Positions 1 through 12,800 of a DNA stretch of 64,000 bases are shown here, in pieces; the stretch's first letter is position 1, and each line of letters begins with the position of its first letter. The DNA is from Lepidurus packardi. Taxonomy: Eukaryota; Arthropoda; Branchiopoda; Notostraca; Triopsidae. Below the pieces are notes generated by a model. That model searched no databases. It saw only the letters and a program-made list of their open reading frames with translations, and was not told the DNA's origin. The stretch is taken from contig JAKZAN010000002.1 in NCBI GenBank assembly GCA_023053545.1, positions 10,660,790 to 10,724,789 of the forward strand. Direction: 5' to 3'. A program made the position numbers and the translations under genes.

Positions 1-2842
1 AAAAAGAGCCAAACAAAACAGGCGGTAATGCAAGAATCCATTCCTTTTTTTCCACCAAATAAAATAAACCAGACTTTCATCATTTGTAAAAAAATAAATA
101 AAAAAAATAACAACAATTAAGTGCACTCTGATCTTGCTTTCCCAGACTTCGCTGCATGTTTTTGACTCTTGGGTTTGGCTTTTCGGGTTTAAATCTTTTT
201 TTCTTAACTATTCTGTCAATCACATGCTCCTATAGTGGTTCTATATAACTTATCCATACATTTCTTTGTGGGTTGGAACTTGAGGTACTTATCGAACTGT
301 TGCTTTCTTTTCACATACATAGTTGCCTAGCCCTTACTTGCTGCTGTGACTGGTGACCATGGATTTCAACGGGTTTCATTAACACAAAAAAAAACGCACT
401 CCACTCCTCTTTGATGTGTGCAAAGGATTGAATGCAGAAGTGAAAATGTCCCAAAGTACGGCTTCCATAGAGGTGCTGAGCGTGGTTTCTTAGACGGAGA
501 TTCGTTTTTATGTTGTAATATTTCAAGAGAGATTATTGGTATCGAATTCAAGGCAAGTTCTCAATGGTGGGGAGTAGTGACGACTGTCTGTTCGTTTCTT
601 GAGTTGCCTTTAACAACCCATTCCTTCATTTACATGGCCATCATGGTTTTTCTCGAAAAGGTGGAATGTCGATGGGAAATGTGACTCCTTTTCGCTCAAA
701 TTCTATTTACAAAATGTTACACAATTTGCTTTTCACTGTTGATAGAGGACAGCAGCGTGCAGATTTTTTTTTATGTATCATTGCCTAACTAAAATGTATG
801 GTGCTGAGATGGTGGTTAAAAGAACTCTATGGACTCGTTGTGAACTGATTCTTGGATGGGACTTGCTTCTGGAGAGACTGAAAGCGTCGTCTATCAAAAT
901 ACCATCGAGATCGGGACGTGGCAATAAGTTTTCCAAAAAGGAGCAAGACAGCAAGAACAAACCTTCTGTTAATTTTGTGAGCACTTCCTAAGCCCGTTCT
1001 TGAACCCGGCACAGTTTTAACTCGTTTTTAAAGCCATTCCGTATTCTTCCTGTTCATTTTGGTTTCGAATTCTGTGTTCTAAAATCCCAATTATGGTTCG
1101 GTCTCTTAATCCGCATCTGGTCGCAGTAACGTCGCAAAAACTTTATGCTGTACAAGTTGGCCGCATTCTCCCCGAGGATTGAATAGAAGACTACAAATAA
1201 TTAAACGAGTTTTTAATCTTAAGCTTCCAACTGTATTCTGTGACGTGGTCAATATGGTGTGGTCTCTTGGGATTTGGCAACGTGACACAATGACGGTTCG
1301 ACAAAAGGACGACGGACCCCGACACCCAAACGACAGCTACATAATCCTGTCAAGGACCATCAGTGCCATTGTGAGTTGAATGCACCTTTGCTAATTGTTT
1401 AACCTCCAATCGATAAAAAGGTTTAAGCCGTATTAAAAAATTATGTCGTAATGCTAATACCTAGGCTATTCGGGACGCTATTGTCATTAAATGTTAATCG
1501 GGCTCAACTAGGCCCAGAACGGGGAATTGTTGAGTCCAGACGACAAACAGAAGGCTCATTTTAATGAAGCTTAAACCTTTCCGATTCTTATTATTTACGC
1601 TTAACATTTTCCCGACAGACAGATTTTCCAACGGCAAAGGATGGACGTTTGGCCAGTGGAAATGTTTTTAAAAGAAAAAATATTTAAAAATTATTGTTTT
1701 AGGGAAAAAAAATATTGAAATCATGTAGCTAGGGTGCTTCCCTTCTATTTGGATCGCTCATTTGTTATGTTTTAATTTGAAAGAAAATTATTGAAGCGAA
1801 AAGAGATTCTTTCTTTCATTTCCGTGTTGTTTATTTTCCAAACATACTGTACCAGGGTAAAACTTTTTTCAAAGCAACGAAATATTTGTATTTGTCAACT
1901 TGCGCATTAAGGTGTCAACACGGGACTTTAATTTGAATTAGCTCATGTTCGTTAACGTTAAGAGTGTTGTAACAACCTTGGAAAGCTCAATCAACTATTA
2001 ATGCTCATTAACCTGAACGGAGTTGTTCCCAGACGACTCACTTAATTGCGATTAGCTCAGGTAGAAGGAGTTAAATGACATTAACTAGGCTAGATGTCCC
2101 GTCTAGCCTAGGTGTAAGACAGGGACGACGGATGGATGACAGACTTCGAATCCCTATGGGCTGCATGTTTAAACGAAGGCGACATATAAACTATGCAAAA
2201 GTCAATCCATGCAGTATAACTGCAGCTGGACGATATCATACACTTGCGTCTTTGTTGCAGCCCGGCTCTGTCGACGATTTGGACTACCTGGTTGAGGTTG
2301 ACAAATTTATTACTACATCGAAAGCCGACGTTAAAATCCTCCGCGATATTTTTTTACATGTGCGCAGATGTTCTAACAACGGTTGTACTTTTCTTCGTCG
2401 AGCTCTGTCGTCCTTCTGAGTCGGGGCCCGTCGTATGTGAATTGTAATACTTTTTTAATTTTTGGCAGTTAAAGAATGAGCGGAAACTTCCACTCCAATG
2501 CCGTTGGGTTATAGATCCTGTTTTTCTTCTGAATAATGAACCGAACTTCTCACAAAACCTGTTGGAAAAATAAATTTAAAAAATCGAAAAAATATTTCGA
2601 GAAGGATGTATTTTTACATTTAACTTTTTTTCGCAAGTCGCAGTTCGACATTGGTTGCTTGGAACGAGACGCAAAAGGTGGCGGCACACATCACTTCACA
2701 AGCATTGCTTTCGTTTGTTTTTCCGCAGTGTGCTCAAATTGAACAACGATGTTATCGTTTTCATAACAGCTTATGAAGTTAGTATTTCTTTCAACTGTGG
2801 TTTTGAATAAGTTGAAAGAATACCAAAAAACGAAGGGAAGAA
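1..2842. other. Left-edge stretch without a recognised gene
   Basis: I find no conserved coding region here. The open frames are short (up to 114 codons, e.g. 2075-2419 on +), match no family I recognise, and show no convincing splice-linked partners. The sequence is AT-rich with A and T runs. Part of it could be the 5' untranslated or promoter region of the C6orf136-like gene that starts at 2843. Confidence 0.5.
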
Positions 2843-4538
2843 ATGGCTGTTAGTTTTCGCTATACGTTTAGGAAGTATCCCGCAACGTCTACCGCATGGA
2901 ATTGCACAAGTCCTGCTAATCATATTTTATCCAGTTCTCATGGTGAAAAGAGGCATTCAGCCAAAACAAACTTACAAGTTATTCCGCGAGTATGTTTTGC
3001 GCCGACAAGCAACTTACATGTTGCCCAAGCTTTGAGCAGCCCTGCCAAAGCTGCTCTACTACCTAGGCTACCGGTAAAGAAAAAAAAGAAATCTCGCTTT
3101 TCTCCTGAATGCAACTTAATTCATTTTGTTACAGGAGACCAGGCGTCACAGTTTCGATGATCGTGTGGCTTTTAAGAGCAAACTAAATTTTGAAACGCGT
3201 CGTTTAAATGTGAAGATAGAAGCCGAGCGACAGTATGCTTACGAGGCCATTTTGCAGCATCTCAAAGCCCAAACTATCATCCAACAGCTCAGCTCTATCT
3301 CAGAAGCTAGGAACGATGTCACTCGTAATGCATCAGTCAAGGTTGCTCATCAACCCGGAACTTCCTTAGACAAATATCAAACTCAGGATTTGCCACCTCA
3401 TTCTTTGCAATTTCTGCATAAAGCTTTAACGCAAACCCCAATGTTTGACGAAGCCATACGAGTTGTACAAGCAACTTGCCCTACATTGACAGAGGAACAC
3501 TTTGTAACCTACTGTCATGGCCAACTTTCACCTTTTGAACGAGCAGTTCTTTTGACCAGTCAAGAAACCTCTCCGATTAATGGCACTGATCCAGAAAAGC
3601 GACTTCCTGATGAAGCTCAACTTCAGAAGGTGGCTAACGTACTGGCAGACACTGTAAGGATCTAATTACTGCTAGTCTATGACTTAAAAAATAGTAAGAA
3701 AAAGAAGATAAAAATTGAAAAAATCCTGTTTTTAGCTTCCTAAGCTCTTTGTGCAACCCCTGGATTACACTGTCTACTCCACGGATGTTACGTTCATCGA
3801 TAACATTAGGGGTAAAAAGACGATGTATGTAATTTATTGTCTTTTTTAGCGAATCTTTGTTATAACTATTGCTCTTTTAGTGGCCTCTTCAATTACGTCA
3901 AGCAAGTTGCATTGCTGCGCACATTCGGCCATTTACGCTTTGCGTACGTTCGTTTTGAAATTCTTAAGATGACCATCCATCCTGAGGATGGTACTATCAA
4001 GTTGCGCTGGAGTATTCGGGGTATTTCGGGACTAAAGGTAACAACTAGTTTTTCTTACCATCTAGAACTATTAACGCCCGTTATATTAGGTAATGTTTAA
4101 CTTTTGGAGGTATAAGCTCTGGGAATGGAAAAAGCTGAAGGACAAGCAAGAAATGTAAGTTGCACTAAATTACGGAAGCAAGTTACTAAATTACCATCTA
4201 TTTTATTGGTAGATGGTACGACGGATTATCGACCTTTCATGTAGGCTCTGATGGTGTAATTCATCTTCACGTGGCAGACAAGGTAATCTATGCGATTTGT
4301 GTAACCGATGTAATTTTGATGTAAAATCAAATATTTTTTTCCCCGGAAGATGATGCCGGATGAGGAGAAACTCGCTGACCAGAAAGTGACTCCTTTAGCC
4401 GCCAAGCTAGCATTGCTCTTAGGCCTCGTTCCCAAACCAAGTTTGAACGATTTTCAAGCCTTGATGGCCACAAAAGTAGACAGTAGTTCTTTGGTGGATT
4501 CTATTTCTGTAATTCAGTTTGAAGGGGAGAAGCTCTAG
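2843..4538 (+). CDS. C6orf136-like protein (DUF2358 family)
   Basis: Seven exons join in phase: 2843-3073, 3135-3653, 3736-3824, 3881-4037, 4090-4154, 4213-4282, 4350-4538, giving 439 codons plus stop. Introns are 52 to 82 bases with GT...AG ends. The C-terminal half matches the animal C6orf136/DUF2358 pattern: a [10 protein letters not shown] segment, FIDNIRG, an ALLR...HLR...LEVL-like helix (here [15 protein letters not shown]), then [14 protein letters not shown] and HVADK near the end. The family has no established enzymatic role; C6orf136 is predicted to be mitochondrial. The N-terminus here ([13 protein letters not shown]) is basic and free of acidic residues, as expected for a mitochondrial presequence, which supports this start. 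Residues 78 to 250 are a variable linker. The gene converges on PHYHD1, with only 207 bases between the stop codons. Confidence 0.85.
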
Positions 4539-4745
4539 TTCTAACTCTTTCTTGATACCGTTTATCTGTACTACTTTACACGACACAATGTTAAGTATGT
4601 AAGAACGGCAGTGGTTCGCGCTTTACTGTACATTCAAACCCATATCGAGATCCCGGTTCTCGAAATAGAATCTATTAGACAACGTAATACTTTGGCAAGG
4701 TCTTTTATTTTACTATTTTTTAGCGAATTTTTAGCTTAATATTAC

Positions 4746-5864
4746 TCAATTATCGAATAATCCTGGGAAAGGTAAAGTTACAGAAGGCTGTAGCCAGTTG
4801 TCGGGAGAGTATTTGGTTTGGAACCGCTCAATGACGTGGTAGGTGTAAATGTGGCGAGATTTTGGCGATACATTGCGTTCACTCTTATGGACCACTTCTC
4901 CGTGAATCAGAACGCAGGTACCTAAAAAATGGTCGATTTGGATTGGGTAAACATTCGAAGTGTGTAAACATTCGACTTTTACCTTTTGGCACGGGGCCTG
5001 GAATAAAGTCAGCGTCAGGATACTCGGGAGAAGGTGCGTCGTAAAGAGTTAAATTATCAGAGTTGGGATCTGAGTTAAGTTTGAAACGTCGAGATATTCC
5101 GGACTGATGAGAGCCTGGTATGAACCACAGGCAGCCATTTTCCAGAGTAACGTCTTCTAATGCAAACCACACGCCCACAATCTTCAGTGGATCCGTATGC
5201 AGGAAAGACGAGTCTTGATGTGGAGTCACTGCATAAAAATTGCGTTCGAATTAAATTGTTAGAAGCTTCAGTTTCGGCTAAACTTGACAGGTTTTTACGT
5301 ACCTTCCCCACCAATGCCAGGCTGCTTAAAAATGTACATGCTCTGTGCCACAGCTGGATCTTTGAAACCAATATCACGAACAACATCTTTAACCTTTTGA
5401 CTGAACGTAACTTGCTTAAAAGTTGGTTCAAGCCAATGTAAAGCATGGCCAATCTTGTTTAGCGAACGTTCTTTGGGAACAGTCAAGTTGCCTTCTTGGT
5501 CGAGTGCACCAGCTTCGAAAAAATAGCGAATTTTGTCAGAGCTTTCTAGGAAGTAGCGATCGTTGGCCTAAACGCAGGGGAATTTAACCATTATTTTCAG
5601 ACACGGATAATTAAATTACTGTATTACGTGTTTTGCGTCAGTGGTAGTGAAAACGCATTGATGTTGTCGAGGATCCATGTTATTTATGAGCTCTTGGCAA
5701 GCATTTCTTAAACCTTGCACTTCTTCCCCGCTTAGGAAGTTTTCGATGATCAAATAACCATCGCTATGAAACTACGTATTTTAAATTTTCTTCTATAAAT
5801 TTGTTAATCCGAAGCCAATTATTAAAGTTACCTTTTTGATCTGACCCTGATTTAAGTAAGCCAT
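4746..5864 (-). CDS. PHYHD1: Phytanoyl-CoA dioxygenase domain-containing protein 1
   Basis: Five exons on the minus strand: 5832-5864, 5628-5771, 5303-5567, 4983-5228, 4746-4921, joining to 287 codons plus stop; human PHYHD1 is 291 residues. The protein begins [17 protein letters not shown], like the family start. The double-stranded beta-helix carries the Fe(II) ligands of the HxD motif in TPHQD (about His151/Asp153), then [12 protein letters not shown], and the distal His in HGEVVHKS (about residue 241). An Arg follows for 2-oxoglutarate binding (about residue 254). PHYHD1 is a cytosolic Fe(II)/2-oxoglutarate-dependent oxygenase related to phytanoyl-CoA hydroxylase; its natural substrate is not settled. 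All key residues are present, so it is probably active. The C-terminus NWLQPS...LPFPGLF also fits the family. Confidence 0.92.
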
Positions 5865-6160
5865 GTTGGGGGTTGACTGCACGTAGGCAAGACTGGGAAA
5901 AAATGCGAGCGTATAGTATGTAGTAAAGCAGAATCGACGATAAACGGAACTAGGCTAGGGAAGCTGCTGTGACTGCAAGGTCGTTATCGTGTTTGTTTTG
6001 TCTGCATAGCAACTGGTTTTCCTTCAACTCCTTTAGGCTAAAGTCCAATACACTGCACCATGTAGGGCTTTTAATAAATCCTGACCTTGACTGTTACCCC
6101 GCAGAAATTGCAAAAACGCTTCCATCTTTCAGGAAAATGGCTTAGTTTTCCGCGGCAGTT

Positions 6161-6829
6161 TTACAGAATAGCGAAATTGCAAGCAAGCAATTGCACAGTA
6201 TGATTAGGATCGCAGTATTGGAATACTCGTTCTCCGTTTTGGAGGTGTTCGTATGGTTTTAGCTCGCTTAGGACTTGAAATCCGTGTGGAAGGAACATCG
6301 ATAGTGTTACGGGCGTTGTTGTAATGGATACGGCTAGGACTCGTCGCGATTTAGTTTGCTCTAGGCCAAGCTCGACTGTGAGGGTTTTGCCAATACCACA
6401 ATTGATGTAGTTATGGTGCACGATTGTGGCGCAAAGTTCCGTGTAAGAGTCGACTCGAAAAGCCGAGTAGATATCCATGTTGCGTTCAAGAGCCAGCGTG
6501 AAACGTCCTGCATACGTTTCTTCGAGCTTAGTTTGAATTTTCCATGATTCGTGTTTGAATCGTTGACCGTTGACCATGACTCCTACCAACTTGTCAGTTG
6601 TTTCGTCAATAGCCGCCCAAGACAAGCCGTGTTGCATGCATTGTTCCAGGTCGTTCACTTGGATCTCTACTTGTTCAGCGTCTTGCTTTTCGCCAAGACC
6701 ACGAGATAAAGTTTCGTTGACGAAAAAGTCGTTGCGGAAGAGTTCTGCAGCTTCCGCAAAGCGTGTGTGTTCGAGAAGCTCGTAACGGATACCAGCTCGT
6801 ACGAATTTAATGAAGCTGAGCCACCTCAT
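6161..6829 (-). CDS. GNAT acetyltransferase, dopamine/arylalkylamine N-acetyltransferase-like
   Basis: A single uninterrupted 222-codon frame. The layout is that of arthropod arylalkylamine N-acetyltransferase-like proteins: an N-terminal helix with EAAELFRNDFF and ETLSRGLG, a central beta strand (LSWAAIDETTDKLVGVM), and the acetyl-CoA-binding motif A in HHNYINCGIGKTLTVEL, where the usual R/Q-x-x-G-x-G appears as C-G-I-G. It ends with the FLPHGFQVL strand-turn typical of the fold. Such enzymes acetylate biogenic amines or related small amines using acetyl-CoA; the substrate cannot be read from sequence. Length is normal for the group (about 210 to 240). The absence of introns is unlike all neighbouring genes, which have 4 to 26 exons, and may point to a retrocopy or lineage-specific intron loss. 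The start is the first ATG of the frame. Confidence 0.75.
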   Translation of the reverse strand: MRWLSFIKFVRAGIRYELLEHTRFAEAAELFRNDFFVNETLSRGLGEKQDAEQVEIQVNDLEQCMQHGLSWAAIDETTDKLVGVMVNGQRFKHESWKIQTKLEETYAGRFTLALERNMDIYSAFRVDSYTELCATIVHHNYINCGIGKTLTVELGLEQTKSRRVLAVSITTTPVTLSMFLPHGFQVLSELKPYEHLQNGERVFQYCDPNHTVQLLACNFAIL

Positions 6830-8521
6830 TGCTAACTAACTTTGTCACGCTTAGAAAACCGACTGACCATCGAGTAACGTCCTTTCGTTGGTTATACTGC
6901 GCTTATGGTTTGGCAACGCCCACTGGAGACGGGGCTATAACTTCAAGAGTTAAACCGATCATTCTATCACGAGCTTTTATTCTCATGGTCTGTGCTAAGC
7001 CAAAGAGCACTTTTGACAGAGCCGAGGATGTATTTCGAAGGTCTCTTCGATCTTCTTCCAACTGCGGCTGTTGTACTTCATAGCAAGATTGACACAGTGG
7101 AGGGGTCCCGCGATGTTCAACATAGCAGCTTTTGGGTTCGACTTTGTGTATTATTGTGCAAACTTTGGGAATTGAGTATAACTGTAACCCTTGTTTTCTG
7201 AATTTTATATTTTTCTTGTCAAATTTATCCCTCCCAAACACTTATCTGTTGTTCAGTTTCCAAAATATGTTTGATTTTTTTTCTGTGATTTTTTCTTAGC
7301 CCCAAAAATTCGTCTAGAATTATGCAAATGAGATATTTTGCTTCCACCATGAATTCCTTATTTGCTTGTTTGTTGTACCCAAAAACGTTCCCCATAAAAT
7401 CTAGTTACCCAAAATGTCTTTTTTTTGTGGTACGATTTGTATTATTTGAACTACAAGCGAAAATTTCGGGTAATTTTTACGAGATTTAAAAAAAAACGCT
7501 AAAAGGGGTGTGGCCTCTGCGAAAAGGACGAATCCTATTGGTAGATTGGACCCAAACAGGGGCGTGGTCTCTTTTCGACCTGGAAAAGCGTTTTCTGGGC
7601 TTTTTTCCATAAGGATCCCTGCACGATCAAGGGGGTCCCCTTAAAAAATTTTGAAAAATTGAGAGCCTCGCCCCTTTGCCTGTTCCCAACTCCCCGATAT
7701 TCGAGCTCATGATTCGGAAGCTTCACTATTTCGAATATGGGAGTAGGAACCTTGCCGGGAAGGTATGAGGGACAGAGAAAGGAAGGCATTAAATGTTTAG
7801 TTTTTTTGACGAAATAAAGTGCTTAGGACAGGTCTCGAACCGAGGACCTTGCGTTCGCCAACAGTGCGTCGTATCCGTTCGGTCACAGTAATATAGTAAA
7901 GTGAACGTTGAAGTCATATAAATACAAACTTAGCTGTGTACAGTGCGGGTGATCCATTTTTTTATGCGAGTGATCCATTATTTGCTCAATTAAAAAAAAT
8001 ATGACGGTTTAACCATTACCATACCTTGTATTCTCTAAAGGTCCGTATTATTACGTTGTATTTCTGTGTATGTATTTTAAAATGTATTAGAAAATCTCAT
8101 TTTTTTTTACGAGTCAAAATCGTTAAAAAAAAATACTACAAGGCCAAGTGTTTATGTTACATCATTCTTATTAGAAGCTCACAGATACAATACACATTTG
8201 AAAATTATATGTACTGACTAATTATATTGACTGGTATTATTCAAGCGTGGGGAAAGAATATCACCTAATAACACCGAGGATGGCGTGACTTATGCCAATG
8301 TTCTACGTGATGGGATTTTGAACACCGTTGATGCAGGTACTGCCGATACTTCATCTCCAGCAATTTTTGTATTGAGCTTTTCTGGACTTCGAACATTTTT
8401 GAGACATTTAATTAAGGTGCAGCAAAGATTCAAGAATACAAGAGCCGCTCCTTGTCCAGAGAAAACAGTTTCCTGGGGTATCAGAAAACGAATATTTTAA
8501 AAGTTGTTAATTATTCTCGTA
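6830..8521. other. Intergenic stretch, mostly non-coding
   Basis: About 1.7 kb between the acetyltransferase and the dipeptidase. A minus-strand frame at 6903-7241 (112 codons) and a plus-strand frame at 8285-8500 (71 codons) are open but match no family I know. The interval 7250-7800 is low in coding signal, and 7975-8230 is very AT-rich. A tRNA-like relic sits at 7820-7890 and is listed separately. Confidence 0.5.
7820..7890 (-). repeat. tRNA-like relic or tRNA-derived SINE head
   Basis: On the minus strand there is an A-box-like segment TGACCGAACGGAT followed about 30 bases on by a B-box-like GGTTCGAGACC, the internal promoter pair of tRNA genes. I cannot fold a convincing acceptor stem or anticodon stem, and the T stem pairs poorly. 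It is therefore more likely a decayed tRNA or the head of a tRNA-derived SINE than a working tRNA. Confidence 0.4.
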
Positions 8522-9502
8522 ATGAGGTCACTTCTCTTACTTAGTAACTCTAAAGTGCATGGAGGAAACTACCTCGAATATGCTTCGCAGCACATTCAGT
8601 CATTATTGAACGAGTAAGGCAAAATTTTGTTTCAGAGAACATTTGCCTATAATTTATATTTTTTCCTGCAGGAAAAATGTGAAAAAAGTTTTGTTTGTAC
8701 CTTACGCTCTGAATGACCATGACAGCTACACTAGCACTGTAAATGAAGCCTTTGTTAAATGGGGTATAGTACTAGTCTTCCGTAATTCAAATCGTACATG
8801 AACTTAGCTGCTCCAGGGTTTTTGGTGGAAGGAATCCATACGTATCCTGATCCAGTACGAGCCGTAAAAGAAGCCCAAGCAATCTTTATCGGAGGAGGGA
8901 ACACTTTTCGTCTATTAAATAACCTCTACAACCACAAGTTGATAGATCCCATTAGGAAGCGCGTTCTTGAAGTAAACCAAAGTAAATAATAGCCACATGC
9001 TTTTCCACAGCCTTCACTAGGACGGAATTCCATACATCGGTTCAAGCGCTGGAACCAATGTAGCCACTTGCAGTATCAACACAACAAATGACATGCCCAT
9101 TGTGTATCCGCCATCATTTGAAGCCTTAAAGCTGGTTCCCTTCAACATCAACCCCCATTATATTGACCCGAAACCTGATAGTACTCATATGGGAGTAAGC
9201 TAGTTACCTTCACACAATTCTTGACTAACCTATACCCACCCCAAAGGAAACTCGAGAGCAACGCATCAATGAGTATCATGAAATGCCTGGAACTCCAACA
9301 GTTGTCGGACTTCGTGAAGGTAGCTTACTCAAAGTTATTGGTAACAAAGCAAACCTGTGCGGGACCAAGCCAGCACGCATTTTCCAACAGTAATTACTAT
9401 TAAAACTTAGAAAGCTTGTAACAAACTTTAAATTACTTGCATAGGGGAAAGGAGCCCGTGGAATACCCGTTAGATTCAGACTTGAGTTTCCTTCTTGGCT
9501 GA
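8522..9502 (+). CDS. Alpha-aspartyl dipeptidase (peptidase E, family S51)
   Basis: Six exons: 8522-8613, 8672-8763, 8808-8971, 9021-9194, 9247-9389, 9445-9502, giving 240 codons plus stop; introns are only 44 to 58 bases. The protein starts [15 protein letters not shown], as in peptidase E. It has the GGGNTFRLL turn, the nucleophile elbow GSSAG (Ser at about residue 125, equivalent to Ser120 of E. coli PepE), the His in NINPHYID (about 162) and the Glu in GLREGS (about 198), so the Ser-His-Glu triad is complete. The tail [17 protein letters not shown] is also family-like. The enzyme hydrolyses dipeptides with N-terminal aspartate and acts in the cytosol during peptide turnover. E. coli PepE is 229 residues. 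Confidence 0.92.
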
Positions 9503-9899
9503 AATGGTTCCCAAGTGAAAACATTGCAGCTATCGTAACATAGTTGGGATTCGTTAGGTGTTAACTACACTATTTTAATACATCTGTCTAAGTTGGTAAC
9601 CGAAAGTTTATTAACGGCGGGCTATCCAAGAGAAGTAGAACTCTACAGAATCTTTACGTGCTGCGGTCCAAAATAAGCATGGGAAACCGATGTGCGAATA
9701 GTGCCGTATTTCACTACACAATTCTTCCTACCATTATATGCAGAGAAGAAAGTAAACCGTCACTAGAAGGCTTTGATACCTGAACTCCCAGGAAAAATAA
9801 GCTCGAAACGGATGTAAAATATAAAGCCCCTCCTGAAAAATGTTTCGTTTTGCTTATGTTATTGTTTCGCGACAAAAGTTTTCCTCTAGTTGAAGTCAA

Positions 9900-12800
9900 T
9901 TAATCCATAGTTTTGACGAACTCAATGGCCGAGCAAAACTGCGTCCACCAGTACTGCTCTTCTCCATGAAGTCGCTTGCCATAAAAACTATCCACGTACT
10001 GTACCGTGGATAGCAAACTTGACGGGTTTGCCTAGGAAAGTCATACATTTAGTCTCAATATTACAGCAGTAAAGGATGAATCTCACCTTAATAAGCACAA
10101 ATACGAAAACTGGGATAAAGTCGTCAGCAGCGGGTACACCTCTTTCCGACGCCAACGACAGCAGGTACATTACAGTGGAAGCACAGCGCACGATACACGA
10201 CACTTTCTCTCGTGGCGTTTTGTAGGCAGAAATACTATACAATTCAGCTTGAGCTGAAGGCCACGGGCATTCGTAACGATACGACTAAAAATTATAATTT
10301 TTAAGCTTCTTTCAATGAAAGGAATGTCAGATTATGACTAACTTTGGGAATACGCAGATCTTTATGACTTGGCGTAACAATTTGAGACAATCGGTTTAGG
10401 TGCTCGTATAGAACTCTGCAAAAAAACATGATTAAAACTCGCCTTAAACGTGGACAGACAATACTCACTGGTCACGTGATATATCGCCATCACCATTCGG
10501 GTACAAAGCCTGGGTGTAGATCTTGCTCATGATCTCCTGCTCGATAGCTAATTTGGCCATTTTTATCTGCACTGGACTAGCGCCTAGCAAAAACGAAACA
10601 GTTCACGATTTGCATTACGCAATCTCAACACACGAGTTGAATTCTGGATTTCAGAGTAGGAGCTATACTCACTTTGCCAAATATAATCACTTTCCACGGC
10701 CAAAGTCAGTTTGTGCAAAAACGACTCCACCAAATCCGCCTTTTCATCTGCCATGGATAAGCTAATAAAACGGGTGACGAACTCGCTCAGTAGTTTTTCT
10801 CTGGGCTTCAAAAAATCGCGAACACAAAGCGACACAAGAAAACGATGACAAATCGATCGGTCCTGCTCTACACGTTGCGTTAATCTGTGCAATTATAACA
10901 TATATTGATAAACGGTTTATGATTCACACAATTACTACCAAATTACCTTTCTAAATGTGCCAAAGTTGATAGTAAAGATTGCCGACACCGAATCAAGTAA
11001 GCAGTATACGCCGTCCGGTTCTTCAGATCCTCTTCCATAGTTTTAAATAGCTTTAGACATCTATAACGTGGATAAAACATTGACAAGTCCACGAAATATT
11101 ACCGACTAAAACCCTTCTACTTACGCATGCTTGTCAAACAAGCCTATGCAGCGCACAGCTTCGTGCAGCTGGGCCACTAATGACCGATCGTGTAAATTTA
11201 TAGCTTCAGCTAACTGCAGTTTTAAGAAGTTCAGTAATGCTGTTTCCAAATGATGTTCCTCGCCTCCCTATACAATTAGACGAAGGTTCAGGTCCAGAAC
11301 TTGTAAACGCCCACATTCGCTCTCTTACTCTGTGCTGAAGACGCATAGGCGGTATACTGTAAACGTCCGCATTGCTTAGAACCAGCCGCAACTTGCGTTT
11401 AGCGTCTTGAAACGCATAGGAACCTTCCACGTTTTTAGGATCAATAAAGACTCGGTCATCTTCTTCCTCTAACATATGGGGATCTCCATTAAGTCCTTCA
11501 GATCCACCATCTTGATGATGTCCATTCGAATCCACTGTTAAATCAGCAGGTACTTTGCTGCGATATTTGGCCAAGATATCATCCGTAGTTTCTACAAGAA
11601 AACACCAAATCTCAATTAACAAAAATGTTCCATATCTTTTTTTATCGGATCTTTCGGTCGGAAACTAGCAAGATCCGATCCTAAAAGTTTCCGACCCCAT
11701 CATAGATAATTGTATGGCAAACAACTTCGAATTAGAAAAAACAATAAAAATAATCAAATAAAAAATCAAACTATAGCCTGATTCGATAAAATTTTTAAAA
11801 AAAAAAATCGATCTGATTCCAGCCACTTAAAGTGCAACACCGATCCAATCCGATCAAATTATCTTTTTTGAAAGATTCTGGATCTTTTTTTGAAAGATCG
11901 AGAACACTGCTTAATACACGAGTTCGAATTATAGTGAACTAAGTTGTACCTATAGGTAAGTTCCTGGTATCTTCGGACATGGACCTACGCAACCTCCCTG
12001 TAGACAAATCAGTCGCGTCAGGACGTTCGGACCTTTTTAAAACAATAAATTATGAAGAAGGAAGAACGTGTGATCAAGTTACATTTTGTCTTCCAGTTGG
12101 CGACCTCCTTTGCGCCCTTGTCTCTTGAAAGGCAGCCTGAAACCCCTGAAAAAGCCTCGTTTCTTCCCTTCTTCGTCATAATGTTCCTAAAAACAAGCAA
12201 ATTTTGTATAACTTTCCTGGATACAGACTGGAAGCTTTTTACTTTATCACCACGGTCAGCTGATTTATCAAAGCTAATACTTTTAGGTATAGCGCCTGTA
12301 GAAGCTGACATTGGTACCATCGCAGTTCTAGCCAACTCGTGGGTTAACGCATTAGCACTGGCCCCCGGTTTGTCTGAAAATAAGAAAAAAAATAGCAGGG
12401 CGTTATGACTATTCTTACTGCAAGCACAGAAGGAATGTTACTTGGTGTACCTTGACTTTCCTTTTTGCGCAACGCTTCGGCCTGAGCTGCTTGCACGGCG
12501 CGATCCTGCATACCTTTGGCGCTGCTACCTACACTACTAGTAATGCTACCCCGACTGCTATGCGATGAATTTGAAGAGGATGAAGACGATGAAGAGAGAC
12601 TGGTTGTGCTGGTATGTTTCATTCCGGCAGGAGTATTAATATCTTGAGAGCGCCCTTCATCAACAGGTCCCAGTGTCCCAGGAAATTCAGTCAAAAATCG
12701 CACTATTATAGGGGGACAAAACTCGTGAATATTTACTCATAAAAATAACTCGTACATTTACCATTTTTAAAAAAAAATAAAATTTAATAGACAATTTTTT

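Noticed and set aside
7820..7890. Functional tRNA gene on the minus strand
   Set aside because: A-box-like and B-box-like words are present, but the acceptor and anticodon stems do not pair, so it is listed only as a relic.
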